A stretch of DNA of 64,000 bases from Bartonella doshiae NCTC 12862 = ATCC 700133 (GTDB lineage: Bacteria > Pseudomonadota > Alphaproteobacteria > Rhizobiales > Rhizobiaceae), in contig NZ_JH725095.1 in the NCBI RefSeq assembly GCF_000278155.1, positions 293,501-357,500 of the forward strand, in the 5' to 3' direction. A program made the position numbers and the translations under genes. The notes under the pieces were generated by a model. That model ran no database searches and had not been told where the DNA came from. It was given only the letters and a program-made list of their open reading frames with translations. This document shows positions 49,379-58,641 of the stretch, piece after piece; the first letter of the stretch is position 1, and each line of letters begins with the position of its first letter.

Positions 49379-51553
49379 TCATTTGCTTTTCTCAGTTTGC
49401 AAAACTCTTTTTAAAACCAACCAAGCTGCATATTCTTGTAAGACGGCACCTAAAAGTGGTCGCGTATAGGGAAAAGTTACACGATCATCACCATAACCTT
49501 TCATCCGTATAGTCATCGTGGCATGTCCAAGGCTTTCTTCTTGATTTTCTAATGTCTCGATAGAAGGCTCTAGGCTCACTTCAACCTCAAGCAAAGGAAT
49601 ATCTTGTTTACCTTTTTCTATGGGCTGAAAATATTTTAAAAGGCATGGGTCATTGGCAGACCAATGAACCTCAACGTGCATTGCTAATTGTTTACAAGCA
49701 GTAGTAACTTCTGCACCAACCAAATAGGGGTGAAAATGATTTTCAAATTCTTCCACGAAATGTTGTCCCAAGGGCGCTTCTGATTGACCAACCAGTTGCA
49801 CAAGAACATAGGGGCTTTTCCATAAAAAATGCCGTTCAAATGACCCATTTTCAAGATGATCATCAACCCACTGCGCAATGGTACTTTCATCAATTCCAAT
49901 CAAAGTCCATGCATACCCCGCACGCGATACAAAAGAATATTTTTTCTTATTTTGTTCTAAATAATTCTCTAAAAGCGCAAGAGCCTGTGATGGTGGACCA
50001 GGCAAAACAACAAGCGTACTTCCATCGCAAGAGAGATAAAACCCTGGAGCTGTGCCCGTAGGATTATCAAGCACGGTTGCTGTCTCAGGAAACAATGCTT
50101 GACGCGCATTACTCTTATCCGCCGTAATCCCTAATCGTTGTAATTGACCTTTTATTGTTTGCCAAACATCTTCGTGATGTAACAAAGGCTGCTGCACGGC
50201 TTTTGCAACTGCATCACGTGTTATGTCATCTGATGTTGGTCCCAATCCCCCACTGATAATGATAAGATCTTCTTGTCCAAGACAAGCAACAACAGTTTCA
50301 CTGATTTGTTGTAATTGATCAGCGCAAACAAAATGACGGGTGACTTGAATATTTCTCTTATTCAAGCTCTGACTCAAATCCTGCAAATTTGTATTCAAAT
50401 ATTGCCCTGAAAGGAGTTCATCACCAACAGTAATAATCGCCGCCCGACAAACAGAGACAGGATTCACAAGAGCATTGCGAACAGCTTCAGCCATTTGACG
50501 CGTAGAGGCGCCCCCTCCAAGATCATAAGGTACAGTTTTTCCAACACGAATAACCTGATCAACACTCTCAGATAATTGTTGTGCTGCATCTTTAAAGCCT
50601 AAATGTTCTAAGAGTAGAGCCGTGGTATAAAGCATCGCGGAAGGATTTGCTTTATTTTGTCCAGCAATACGTGGTGCACTGCCATGCACAGGTTCAAAAT
50701 AAGCCATTTTGCTTCCCACATTTGCACTAGGAGCAAGCCCCAATCCCCCCATTACTCCAGATCCAAGATCAGAGAGAATATTGCCAAACATGTTTTCAGC
50801 AACAATCACACCAAACTGCTCTGGCTTCGTTGCAATCCATAAAGCAACCGCATCAACATTATGAATATCTGCTTCAATTTCCGGATAGTTTTGCGCAATT
50901 TTCTCAAAAATTTCTCGAGAAAATTGTCCACTTTCTCTCATAACATTGGGCTTATCAGCAAAAGTAACGCGCCTCAAACCATATTCCCGTGCATAAGAAA
51001 AAGCATATTCAAATAACCGCTCTAAACCAAAGCGTGTCTGCAAACGGACTGTCCACGCAGCTTCCTCAAGCCCATATTTTGCCAAATTGGGATGTCTTAA
51101 CCAAGCGGCTGTTTCAGGAGTGATACCCCGAAAATCCAATCCAGCATAAAGACCTTCACTATTTTCTCTGATAACACAAAAATGAAAAGGTTTTTTCGGA
51201 CCAAAGATGTATCTGACAGGGCGTATATTTGCAAACAACCCTAATTTTTGGCGAAGTTGAAGTACAGGAGAAACATAGGCAAGATTTTTCTCTTTTAAAT
51301 GCGGTTCCAGTTCTTTTAAAGCCGCTTCTTTTCCTTTACTGGTCACAGCTCCAAGTAAAATCGCATCACTCTGAGTAATTTTTTGCCAAGTTGCTTGAGG
51401 AACAGGATCTCCTTCCTGTTTCCAACATTCAAAACCAATATCACCATAAGTAAACTCTATTGGCAATTGAAATTGCTCTAAGACCATCAGCGCAGCATCA
51501 CAAACCTCTGGTCCTATCCCATCACCAGGTAATGCAAGAACTTTCTTTTTCAT
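49379..51553 (-). CDS. Isopropylmalate-dehydrogenase-like/CinA-like fusion protein
   Basis: 724 residues from the ATG at 51553, which overlaps the stop of the hydrolase gene (ATGA). Residues 1-368 form a beta-decarboxylating dehydrogenase of the LeuB/Icd family (LPGDGIGPEV, FADKPNVMRESG, DAVALWI, EPVHGSAPRIAGQ). Residues about 370-565 are a MoaB/Mog-type CinA domain (AAIITVGDELLSGQYLNTN, IISGGLGPTSDDITRDAV, NPTGTAPGF, LPGPPSQ). The last 150 residues match nothing I know and replace the usual CinA amidohydrolase. No leuA, leuC or leuD is nearby, so a leucine role is unlikely. The neighbours suggest a small pathway with an exporter. Confidence 0.85.
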   Translation of the reverse strand: MKKKVLALPGDGIGPEVCDAALMVLEQFQLPIEFTYGDIGFECWKQEGDPVPQATWQKITQSDAILLGAVTSKGKEAALKELEPHLKEKNLAYVSPVLQLRQKLGLFANIRPVRYIFGPKKPFHFCVIRENSEGLYAGLDFRGITPETAAWLRHPNLAKYGLEEAAWTVRLQTRFGLERLFEYAFSYAREYGLRRVTFADKPNVMRESGQFSREIFEKIAQNYPEIEADIHNVDAVALWIATKPEQFGVIVAENMFGNILSDLGSGVMGGLGLAPSANVGSKMAYFEPVHGSAPRIAGQNKANPSAMLYTTALLLEHLGFKDAAQQLSESVDQVIRVGKTVPYDLGGGASTRQMAEAVRNALVNPVSVCRAAIITVGDELLSGQYLNTNLQDLSQSLNKRNIQVTRHFVCADQLQQISETVVACLGQEDLIIISGGLGPTSDDITRDAVAKAVQQPLLHHEDVWQTIKGQLQRLGITADKSNARQALFPETATVLDNPTGTAPGFYLSCDGSTLVVLPGPPSQALALLENYLEQNKKKYSFVSRAGYAWTLIGIDESTIAQWVDDHLENGSFERHFLWKSPYVLVQLVGQSEAPLGQHFVEEFENHFHPYLVGAEVTTACKQLAMHVEVHWSANDPCLLKYFQPIEKGKQDIPLLEVEVSLEPSIETLENQEESLGHATMTIRMKGYGDDRVTFPYTRPLLGAVLQEYAAWLVLKRVLQTEKSK

Positions 51554-52281
51554 AATCCCCCTATCCATTCATCAATGACTGCATCCGTCATTGTAGGATT
51601 ATCCTCCCACAAACGCGTACCAGCACCAGAGATAATCTTATATTCATGGTTCAGATTATGACTTTTCGTCTGATTATCTACCGTTGCAAGTTGTGACTTT
51701 TCTCCCACTAAAGATAAAAACTTCCCCTTATACTTAACGACTTCATCTCTAGCATCCATCGCCAATAAGAGTTTAAACCCTCTTGTCATGCGTTCAATTG
51801 CCACGCTTTTTTGTTGATCAGGAACCTCCAATAAGGCTCTTTTTTTCATAATGCCAGAAGGATGCATAAAACCATTGAGTATTTCCAAAGCTCCTGACAA
51901 ATCATTATTTTCTAAGTAAACAAGAATATCTCCAAGGCGCCGTTTCAAAACCTTATCTGGATAGCCAGGTGCATTCACAGCAAGCACAGCTTGAACATTG
52001 GAAAGCCGTGCTGCCAATATTTGTACCAACATTCCAGCCATAGAAAATCCCACAAGCACTGCGGGTTCTTTAAAATAGTTTTTGAGTTTTTCTGCCATAA
52101 AAGATAAAATGTCTACAGCAGAATGATTGAGAACATGAGAACTCTTAGGAAAAAGAGAAAGCGTATCCAGCAGAGTGACAGGGAATCCTTTTGATAAGCA
52201 TAGCTTTGTCAATGGAGAACAAAAAACACCACCATCCCAAATTGGCATTACAGGAGAAAGAATAATAATAGGAAGGCTCAT
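51550..52281 (-). CDS. Alpha/beta hydrolase-like protein with altered catalytic His
   Basis: 243 residues. The nucleophile elbow GFSMAG (S80) and the overall strand pattern fit the alpha/beta hydrolase fold. The C-terminal block, where the catalytic histidine normally appears as GAGH-x-L, reads SGAGTRLWEDNP with T222 in that place. Unless another histidine (H212 is near) serves, hydrolysis may be lost. It is coupled by ATGA to the dehydrogenase fusion and probably cotranscribed with it. Confidence 0.72.
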   Translation of the reverse strand: MSLPIIILSPVMPIWDGGVFCSPLTKLCLSKGFPVTLLDTLSLFPKSSHVLNHSAVDILSFMAEKLKNYFKEPAVLVGFSMAGMLVQILAARLSNVQAVLAVNAPGYPDKVLKRRLGDILVYLENNDLSGALEILNGFMHPSGIMKKRALLEVPDQQKSVAIERMTRGFKLLLAMDARDEVVKYKGKFLSLVGEKSQLATVDNQTKSHNLNHEYKIISGAGTRLWEDNPTMTDAVIDEWIGGL

Positions 52282-52542
52282 TAATCAATTCCTCCCCTTA
52301 TTTTAAAACATGCATTAGAGCCAAAACTTTTCCCACCCAATATAATGAAAATATGTTGAAACTCTAAGCTCATACTCTCCCCCCATCATAATCAATTTGT
52401 TAAACTCAAACTAAGCTTGTAATAAATTTTAACCCCATTCAATCCAACAGCTTAATAAAAAAATTCATCTAATGTAGAGATGCCCCATTTGTGTAAAACA
52501 TCAAAAACATTTCCGCATAATGCTTTCTTTTTATCGTTTGAC

Positions 52543-53739
52543 TCAGCTCATTTCTGAGGTCATAAAATCACGGGCTTTTTGAATATAAATGATAAAACCG
52601 ATCACACAACACACAGCTAACAAAGTGGCCATAGCCCGTGGGCTATGGCCAGATATCTTTCCGATAACCGCCGCACTTAGCGCCGCACTTCCTAATTGTA
52701 AAGCCCCCATCATACCAGATGCAGCCCCAGCAGCTTGCGGATGTGATGAAATAGCCAATGCTGTCCCTAACGGCAATAAAAAACCATTACCAAAAGTAAG
52801 AACAGCAATAGCCATAAAACTTGTCACAAGGGGCCATGGACTTAGATACATTTGCACAGCAAAGAGCACGCCTCCTATAACAAAAATAATGTATCCTCGA
52901 CAGACAGTTTTTTCCATAGACTCTCGTTTGAAAAACCACCGCGCCACGAGATTCCCTAAAATATAGGGTAGAGAAACCCCGACATAGCTATAGCCAATAT
53001 AGACAGGTGATAAACCCAATATTGTGAGTAAAAAAGGTGATTCCACAATATAAGCAAAATAAGCTATGTAAGAAAAACACGGAATAAGTGCATAAAAAAT
53101 AAATTGTTTATTTCTAAAAACGCCTAAATATGCCTTCATCAATCCTACGGGAGAAAAATGCTGCCGTTTTTGAGGGGGAAGAGTTTCCGTTAGCACAAAA
53201 CAACACAGCAAAATGGTCAAAAATATAAAAAAGCTTAAAAAGATAAAAGTTGCCTGCCAATGAAAAGCTTGTATCAAAAGTCCACCAATGAAAGGTGCAA
53301 GTGCTGGTGACATTCCAATAAAAGGGAAAACAATCAAATAAAGTTTTCCGGCCGCTTTTTTATCCAATAAATCATTGATAATTGCACGACTTAAGACGAT
53401 ACCCGCACAAGCACCAAGACCTTGCAAAAAACGTAACACAAGAAAAGCGTGAATATGAACCGTATAAATCACACCAAGTGTCGTAAATAACCACAAAAAT
53501 AAGCCCAATAGAAGTGTTTTTTTACGCCCAAAATTATCACTCAGCGGCCCATAAATAAGCTGTCCAAGTGCCAATGCCAACAAAAAAACTGCCACTGCAT
53601 TCTGAATTTGAGATTGTGTCACTTGATAATATTGACGCATCTCTCCCAGTGCTGGTAAAAAAATATCGGTAGAAATCAATCCTCCTGTTGATAAACATAC
53701 GATAAGTATAATGAATGGTAATGTATATTTATGTTTCAT
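52543..53739 (-). CDS. Bcr/CflA-type MFS efflux transporter
   Basis: 398 residues from the ATG at 53739; the extended frame begins with GTG at 53751. Twelve hydrophobic segments, the YGPLSDNFGRKKTLLLG loop 2-3 motif of the MFS and a Bcr-like start with D-I-F-L-P-A-L (TDIFLPALGEMRQYY). Bcr/CflA proteins export drugs or small metabolites. It lies 261 bases upstream of the hydrolase/fusion pair on the same strand and may export that pathway's product. A perfect 24-base palindrome lies near its 3' end. Confidence 0.88.
   Translation of the reverse strand: MKHKYTLPFIILIVCLSTGGLISTDIFLPALGEMRQYYQVTQSQIQNAVAVFLLALALGQLIYGPLSDNFGRKKTLLLGLFLWLFTTLGVIYTVHIHAFLVLRFLQGLGACAGIVLSRAIINDLLDKKAAGKLYLIVFPFIGMSPALAPFIGGLLIQAFHWQATFIFLSFFIFLTILLCCFVLTETLPPQKRQHFSPVGLMKAYLGVFRNKQFIFYALIPCFSYIAYFAYIVESPFLLTILGLSPVYIGYSYVGVSLPYILGNLVARWFFKRESMEKTVCRGYIIFVIGGVLFAVQMYLSPWPLVTSFMAIAVLTFGNGFLLPLGTALAISSHPQAAGAASGMMGALQLGSAALSAAVIGKISGHSPRAMATLLAVCCVIGFIIYIQKARDFMTSEMS
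52627..52650. repeat. Perfect palindrome inside the MFS gene
   Basis: GGCCATAGCCC (52627-52637), GT, GGGCTATGGCC (52640-52650): 11-bp arms with a 2-base centre, GC-rich in an AT-rich gene and coding for the final cytoplasmic part of the transporter. Either chance under coding constraint or a protein-binding or hairpin site. Confidence 0.6.
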
Positions 53740-54483
53740 CAGGAAAGTCACATTTCTTAAATTTAAAAATATTTAAATTTTACGTGTATAGCAAAATAAT
53801 AATTTATATTTATAAATATAAATCTATTTTAACTTTATCCACAGAGAATAAAATAATAAATTTTCTTTATTCTTTTACTTTATTTGAGAAAATTCATCTT
53901 GTTGATGCATAAATCCAATGTCTGATCCGCACGCACACACTCAACACGTAAACAAACACTTAATGCTTCACTTTATAATTAATTTTAAAGCATAAAAAAT
54001 CGCAATTTTAAAACTATACGCAAAAGAAGCTAAAAGATCAAAACTCCCCTTCAGAGATATATTTCTCAATCCCAAATAGCGCATTTTGTTGTATTCATGT
54101 TGCCCTATCTTCATCAGCTTTTTTCATTGATATCATCAACAAAAACGCTCCCAAACTCTATCACTCTCCCGACAACATCTTTTATCAGAATTGGTTTACA
54201 ATGCTCAAAGAAAAAAGAAGCCACAAACTCCCTCTCCTCAAAACTACCCACGCAAATATTATTGTAACAATAAAGCGTATAATAATGGCTCATGGAAAAG
54301 TTTTTATCAACACAAATAATTGAGCAAATAAACTTAATAGCCCACTAATATCATAAAGCAAATTGTGCTTCTGTCTCCCCCTAAAATCTAAATTCATCTT
54401 GTCCATTTTGTTAGATTTTCATTCTACATAACCAGCACCAAGTTTACTGCCTAAGCTATTGACAAACATGATATAATAAAAAT
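53740..54483. other. Gene-free spacer
   Basis: About 740 AT-rich bases, including a strikingly A/T-pure stretch around 53755-53835. No gene seen; phage debris begins at its right end. Confidence 0.45.
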
Positions 54484-55095
54484 TTGATAAATCATTCTGC
54501 ATCTAATTTAGAAAGCAGGGAGAAGCTATTAATGAATATAATAGAACTAGCCATGTACCAATTACTTGTACCTATTAAAGTGGAAGGAAAGACATACACA
54601 GAAATCACCTTACGCCGCCCGAACTTTAAAGACTTAAAAGCAATACAGAGCAAAGAAGGTGACGAGCAATCAATTGAAATGATCGCATGTCTTTCAGGGT
54701 GATCCTATAATGCCATCAGTAAACTTGGTGTTCGTGATTTTTTAAACATTAAAGACATTTACGGGTCTTTAATAAAAGAATTACTAAAAGAGTTTGATAA
54801 AATGCTAAACAAAGTAAATGCATCCATAAAAAGCGTAATGGATGAATGTACTTTAATCGACAGTAAACCCGAAAAACACACAAGTAATCTTCACACAAAT
54901 ACATTTGAAACAGAATCCATGACAACTGCAAATGCAAAAGTAAAAACCTGTAGCACCTATGAACCGATTACAGTTCATAGTCCCTACGTCATAAAGGGGG
55001 AACACATGACTTTTACAAAATGCAGTTTCTTAGTACAAGATGGTCCATCAAACCAAATTTATCTCTCAAATCAAAATGGCTCTTACATCGCATAA
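54484..55095 (+). pseudogene. Phage tail assembly chaperone (gpE-like) with an in-frame TGA
   Basis: The first 72 codons encode the start of a P2-type tail assembly protein (PIKVEGKTYTEITLRRPN, FKDLKAIQ, EMIACLSG). A TGA at 54700-54702 interrupts it. The same frame continues with the expected downstream residues (SYNAISKLGVRDFLNIKDI) and stays open to 55095, so a single nonsense change explains the break. The tail of the frame (after about codon 120) does not match the family. A GpE-like small frame overlaps its end in another frame, as in tail chaperone pairs. Confidence 0.6.
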
Positions 55096-55228
55096 AAAAC
55101 CTGCATGTGAAACTAAAAAACAATCTTTGGAGAGAATCCCGAAACTTTTGGACATTGTCTCAAAACTTTTCAACTTTCCTCTCTGGTTTTGGGAGTTTTT
55201 ACTCAAAGAACTTAGAAAATTTTTCTAG
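55076..55228 (+). CDS. Possible GpE' -like small tail protein
   Basis: 50 residues (MALTSHKKPACETK and on), ending in a LDIVSKLFNFPLWFWEFLLKEL-like stretch that resembles the D-I-A-x-x-F-H-x-P...EL pattern of P2 GpE family proteins. It overlaps the end of the interrupted tail chaperone frame by 20 bases in a different frame, the arrangement used for E/E' products in P2-like phages. Small and unverified, probably not functional on its own. Confidence 0.35.
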   Translation: MALTSHKKPACETKKQSLERIPKLLDIVSKLFNFPLWFWEFLLKELRKFF

Positions 55229-55553
55229 CATGGTTTTGATAGAGCGCAATAAGAGAAGGAAAAACAGCTTAGAACACTCATATTTCTTTCTTCTTTTTTA
55301 TCTCTCATAGCTTTTTGAATTGAATACTTTTGTATTTATTTTAAATAAATAGTGCAATATAAAAAACTAAAATTTTAGAAGACGCGCTGTTTTTGCAAAA
55401 AACAAAATAATAAAATGAAGACTCTAGAATTTTAAGTAATGATCACCGTCTTTTTTTCGGTGTTTTCTGTCCTTTTTGGCGCATATCTATTCACTTTTGG
55501 AACATAATTGGCAAAAAGACATTGTATCTCCAGCATATTCAAGGAGATAAAAC
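55229..55553. other. Spacer after phage debris
   Basis: About 325 bases. A small hairpin, CACCG-tctttttttC-GGTG (55445-55463), followed by TTTT could terminate a plus-strand transcript upstream of the PhnA-like gene. No gene seen. Confidence 0.35.
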
Positions 55554-56642
55554 ATGGAAACTCGTATTCCTGAAGACACACCATTTGATACGCATTTTCT
55601 AGGAGAAACATCCCTAGAAGAACGGTATCCACTTTTTCACACACCCATTTCATGGTCAGCAATCTTGGCTGGAGTGGTGACAGCACTAGCAACCTCAATC
55701 TGCTTGTCTTTTCTGGTTACAGCTTTAGGCTTAAGTCAAATTGACCTCACCTCGTCTGCCCCTTTTGAAGGCACCTTTCTCTCCGTAGGAATTGGATCGC
55801 TAGTTGTTATGCTGATCAGTCTTTCTTTAGGAAGTTTCGTTTCTGGACGTTTTGCAGAATCGTCAGGCGCACTTCACGGCTTTTTAACGTGGGCTCTCTT
55901 AACACTTCTTATGGCCATCCAAGCCATATGGTTGGTCTCAAATGCTGCAAGCTTAAGCGCTAAAGCTGCTATAGAAAACACGTCAGCAATCGAACAATCC
56001 GTCGACAACTTCAAAACAAATCTTTCCCCCCTTCTTTCAAAATTAAACGGCAAAAATATTGAAAGCTTTTTACGGGATAAACAAGACAATAACATCGACT
56101 TTGACAAATTGAGCAATGAATTACGCACACTTCTCAATAAAAGTGATATTCCTGCTCTCAATCCTGAACACTTGAAGCAATCCTATCAGGAAGCTCTTAA
56201 AGATATTGGGTCAACAATAACAGCTTTCAAAAATGACCCTTCTCACTATCGCACATATCTAAAAGATCTCAGTGAACGTCTTTCTGATCGCATCCAAACA
56301 ATTACCACAAAGTTTGATCGAAGCGATATCATAAACAACCTCATGAACAATGGCATGACACGTGCAGATGCACAAACAACCGCCAAAAATGCGCTTCATC
56401 TCTACCAAACAGCAGAAGCAAAAACTGAAGAAGCACTCAAAGCTCTTGAAGAAAAAGCTGAGACACTGTCTCACAAGCTAGATACAGCCGTAAAAGATGC
56501 GCGTCACATTGGAAATAAAGCCGCAAAAACAGCATCGCATATGGGATGGTGGGGCTTTTTAGGAGGCTTAATTGGTGCCATTATTTCAAGTGTTTGTGGC
56601 TACTATGGCTACAGAAGCCGCAAAGACTCTTTTATGCTTTAA
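55554..56642 (+). CDS. PhnA-like membrane protein, unknown function
   Basis: 362 residues. Three N-terminal transmembrane segments (about 35-60, 75-100 and 108-130), with small-residue-rich helices, are followed by a long helical, charged region (about 140-320) and a C-terminal membrane helix with GGLIGAIISSVCGYYGYRSR. Proteins of this type are annotated PhnA-like in Rhizobiales, though a link to phosphonate metabolism has not been shown to my knowledge. The start has AAGGAGAT upstream. A strong terminator follows. Confidence 0.65.
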   Translation: METRIPEDTPFDTHFLGETSLEERYPLFHTPISWSAILAGVVTALATSICLSFLVTALGLSQIDLTSSAPFEGTFLSVGIGSLVVMLISLSLGSFVSGRFAESSGALHGFLTWALLTLLMAIQAIWLVSNAASLSAKAAIENTSAIEQSVDNFKTNLSPLLSKLNGKNIESFLRDKQDNNIDFDKLSNELRTLLNKSDIPALNPEHLKQSYQEALKDIGSTITAFKNDPSHYRTYLKDLSERLSDRIQTITTKFDRSDIINNLMNNGMTRADAQTTAKNALHLYQTAEAKTEEALKALEEKAETLSHKLDTAVKDARHIGNKAAKTASHMGWWGFLGGLIGAIISSVCGYYGYRSRKDSFML

Positions 56643-56673
56643 AAATTTTTACCTCATAAAACCTAAAACCAAT

Positions 56674-56704
56674 AAAAAGCTGTACAAACCGTACAGCTTT
56701 TTAT
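56674..56704 (+). terminator. Intrinsic terminator after the PhnA-like gene
   Basis: AAAAAGCTGTAC (56674-56685) and GTACAGCTTTTT (56691-56702) form a perfect stem with loop AAACC, ending in the T-run. Confidence 0.88.
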
Positions 56705-57226
56705 TGTAAACTGCTCTTGATAACTTTATCTTTGAGCTCTTTGTTGTTGTAAGATAATCTCTATCATGTTCTATACTGTTGGCTAACTCTGATGTTGAAA
56801 GAGATATTTAAACACTCCTTGCATTATTCAATAAAAGAACATTCTCATATGTATCCTTACAGTATAATAAAACACACAAGAGACATCTCATTTATTTACG
56901 TTTCATAAAATAGCACCAATATAAAGCTTTTCACTATTCCAAATTTTTTAAGAATAGAACACACAGATACAGATGAAGAGAGTGCATTATTTTGACAAAA
57001 CATTCACGATCAAAACCCCGTATTTTAGAAACACCCCTTCTCTATACATAAGGAATAATTTACAATTCCCCTGGTAAAAAAATTATGATCAGCTCTTAGA
57101 AGATAAAATGCCCTTTTCAATTAAAATGGTATTTGGCAAAAAATTAAATACATGCTAGATAAAGTGGCCTGGTAATTCTTTATTTGGATTATCATTTATC
57201 TTTGTCAGTTATAAGGGGGGAAATAT
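56705..57226 (+). promoter_or_regulatory. Upstream region of the 57-63 kb operon
   Basis: About 520 AT-rich bases without a gene. A candidate promoter lies at 57133-57161: TTGGCA, a 17-base spacer and TAGATA, predicting a start near 57168 and a leader of about 60 bases before the 50-codon gene. Confidence 0.4.
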
Positions 57227-57379
57227 ATGAATATTTCACTTAATGAAGTAGAAGACGTTATTGAATTATCTGATGGCGAAGTTATGCCAATGTTAGCCAA
57301 TGTTAAATATGCTCAGCGGAATGTCATCCAAGTTTGTCAAAGCACTGTTGATACGGATGATTTGCATGAAGTACAATAG
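57227..57379 (+). CDS. 50-residue peptide heading the operon, possible modified-peptide precursor
   Basis: ATG at 57227 with AAGGGGGG ideally placed upstream, the strongest binding site of the operon. The N-terminal half is acidic (ISLNEVEDVIELSDGEV), like a leader recognised by modifying enzymes. The C-terminal half (VKYAQRNVIQVCQSTVDTDD) has Asn, Gln, Ser, Thr, Asp, His and a single Cys, residues that oxygenases and methyltransferases act on. It is followed within 75 bases by a JmjC-type oxygenase gene, an exporter and methyltransferases. The precursor role is inference; no homologue is known to me. Confidence 0.6.
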   Translation: MNISLNEVEDVIELSDGEVMPMLANVKYAQRNVIQVCQSTVDTDDLHEVQ

Positions 57380-57450
57380 TATATTATTGATGCACATCTG
57401 CTTATACATCTATCACATTCAGTGAAAAAATTTAGGTGTATTTAATTGGC

Positions 57451-58641
57451 ATGTTTGAATTATTTTCTGAAAACTTTTCTCAAAAAGTTTGGGCTAAACA
57501 AGCAGCTGAGTTATCAATCTCAAACATCCCTTTCCATGAAGGGGATGTTTTGGATGCTCTAAAGCAATATGCTCTATATCCTAGTAAACTCTTAGCACTT
57601 AACCCTAAATCCGAAGCAGTGACAGTTATTAATGGAGTACGAAGCCCACATCCTCTTCAAAATTTTCTCGTTTCTGATACGGATAGGACTATAGAAGAAT
57701 ATACTGCCCGCGTTAATCAATGTGCCGAAAAGCAAGAATGGGCGGTTATGTATTATGGATTATACGCTGCAACCCCTGCTCTGTGGGACGTAGCAAAACA
57801 ATTTGCGGATCAGTTAGCACACTCTTTAAGTTTTAGACCTGGTGGACGCGTGGATATTGACTGTTTCATCGGCCGATATTCTTCTACCCATGTTGGGATC
57901 CATGTGGATCATGCTCACAATTTTGGTTTTACTCTACAGGATGGCAAAACAATGTTTGTATGGCCCAGCACACGAAAAGAACTCCAAGGGCTAAAATATC
58001 CTGAATATGAAGAGCATAAATCAACCGCAATAGCACTACAAAATCGTACAGACCGCGTTGCCTACTTTCCCCATAATGCTTTCCACGTTGCTGAAACTGG
58101 AAAAAATATTGCTGCAAATGTTAATATTGCTTTTTGGGAAAGGGCAAGCGATGCGCAACATCATAAAAATTATGTCACGCATTTGCTCCATCTTGATGAT
58201 CAAACAAGACATGATATCCATACATCGGGAAGAGCAAGTTTAAATCCTAATAATGCTTTTCAACACTCTGCATTAAGCACTGCAATTGCACATGGCACCT
58301 TAAAACGCCATATGCTTATTTCTCAATTAATTTGTGATACAAGTTCGCGTTTATGTGTTGGTCGCCCCCTTGTTGATATCTCTGAAATTGAGAGTGAAAT
58401 CACTCTTCGCTTCCCCAGTACCCTCCAATGGGTTCCCTTGCTTGAAACAAAAGAACTGCTCATCGCAGCAAACGGGCATTGCGCCAGTTTTGAATATAGC
58501 TCTTATTTAGAGAACTTTCTCTCTCAACTTTCATCGAAAGAGAAAGTAAACATATCGAAATTAAATGATAAGCTAAGTAACACAGCAAAGAAAGAAATTT
58601 TAAAAACCGTAAAAGCTTTAGCATCTTGGGGGGCATTGTGA
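57451..58641 (+). CDS. JmjC/cupin-type Fe(II) oxygenase
   Basis: 396 residues from the ATG at 57451; an in-frame GTG at 57436 is the alternative. The double-stranded beta-helix metal site is visible as H151-x-D153 (VGIHVDHAHNF) and a distal H212 (FHVAETG), and the fold runs from about residue 95 to 230. The C-terminal third (about 290-396) is helical and ends in a winged-helix-like segment, recalling the ribosomal oxygenases. Such enzymes hydroxylate protein side chains with 2-oxoglutarate and O2. Here the small peptide encoded 71 bases upstream is a plausible target. The stop overlaps the exporter start (GTGA). Confidence 0.72.
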   Translation: MFELFSENFSQKVWAKQAAELSISNIPFHEGDVLDALKQYALYPSKLLALNPKSEAVTVINGVRSPHPLQNFLVSDTDRTIEEYTARVNQCAEKQEWAVMYYGLYAATPALWDVAKQFADQLAHSLSFRPGGRVDIDCFIGRYSSTHVGIHVDHAHNFGFTLQDGKTMFVWPSTRKELQGLKYPEYEEHKSTAIALQNRTDRVAYFPHNAFHVAETGKNIAANVNIAFWERASDAQHHKNYVTHLLHLDDQTRHDIHTSGRASLNPNNAFQHSALSTAIAHGTLKRHMLISQLICDTSSRLCVGRPLVDISEIESEITLRFPSTLQWVPLLETKELLIAANGHCASFEYSSYLENFLSQLSSKEKVNISKLNDKLSNTAKKEILKTVKALASWGAL

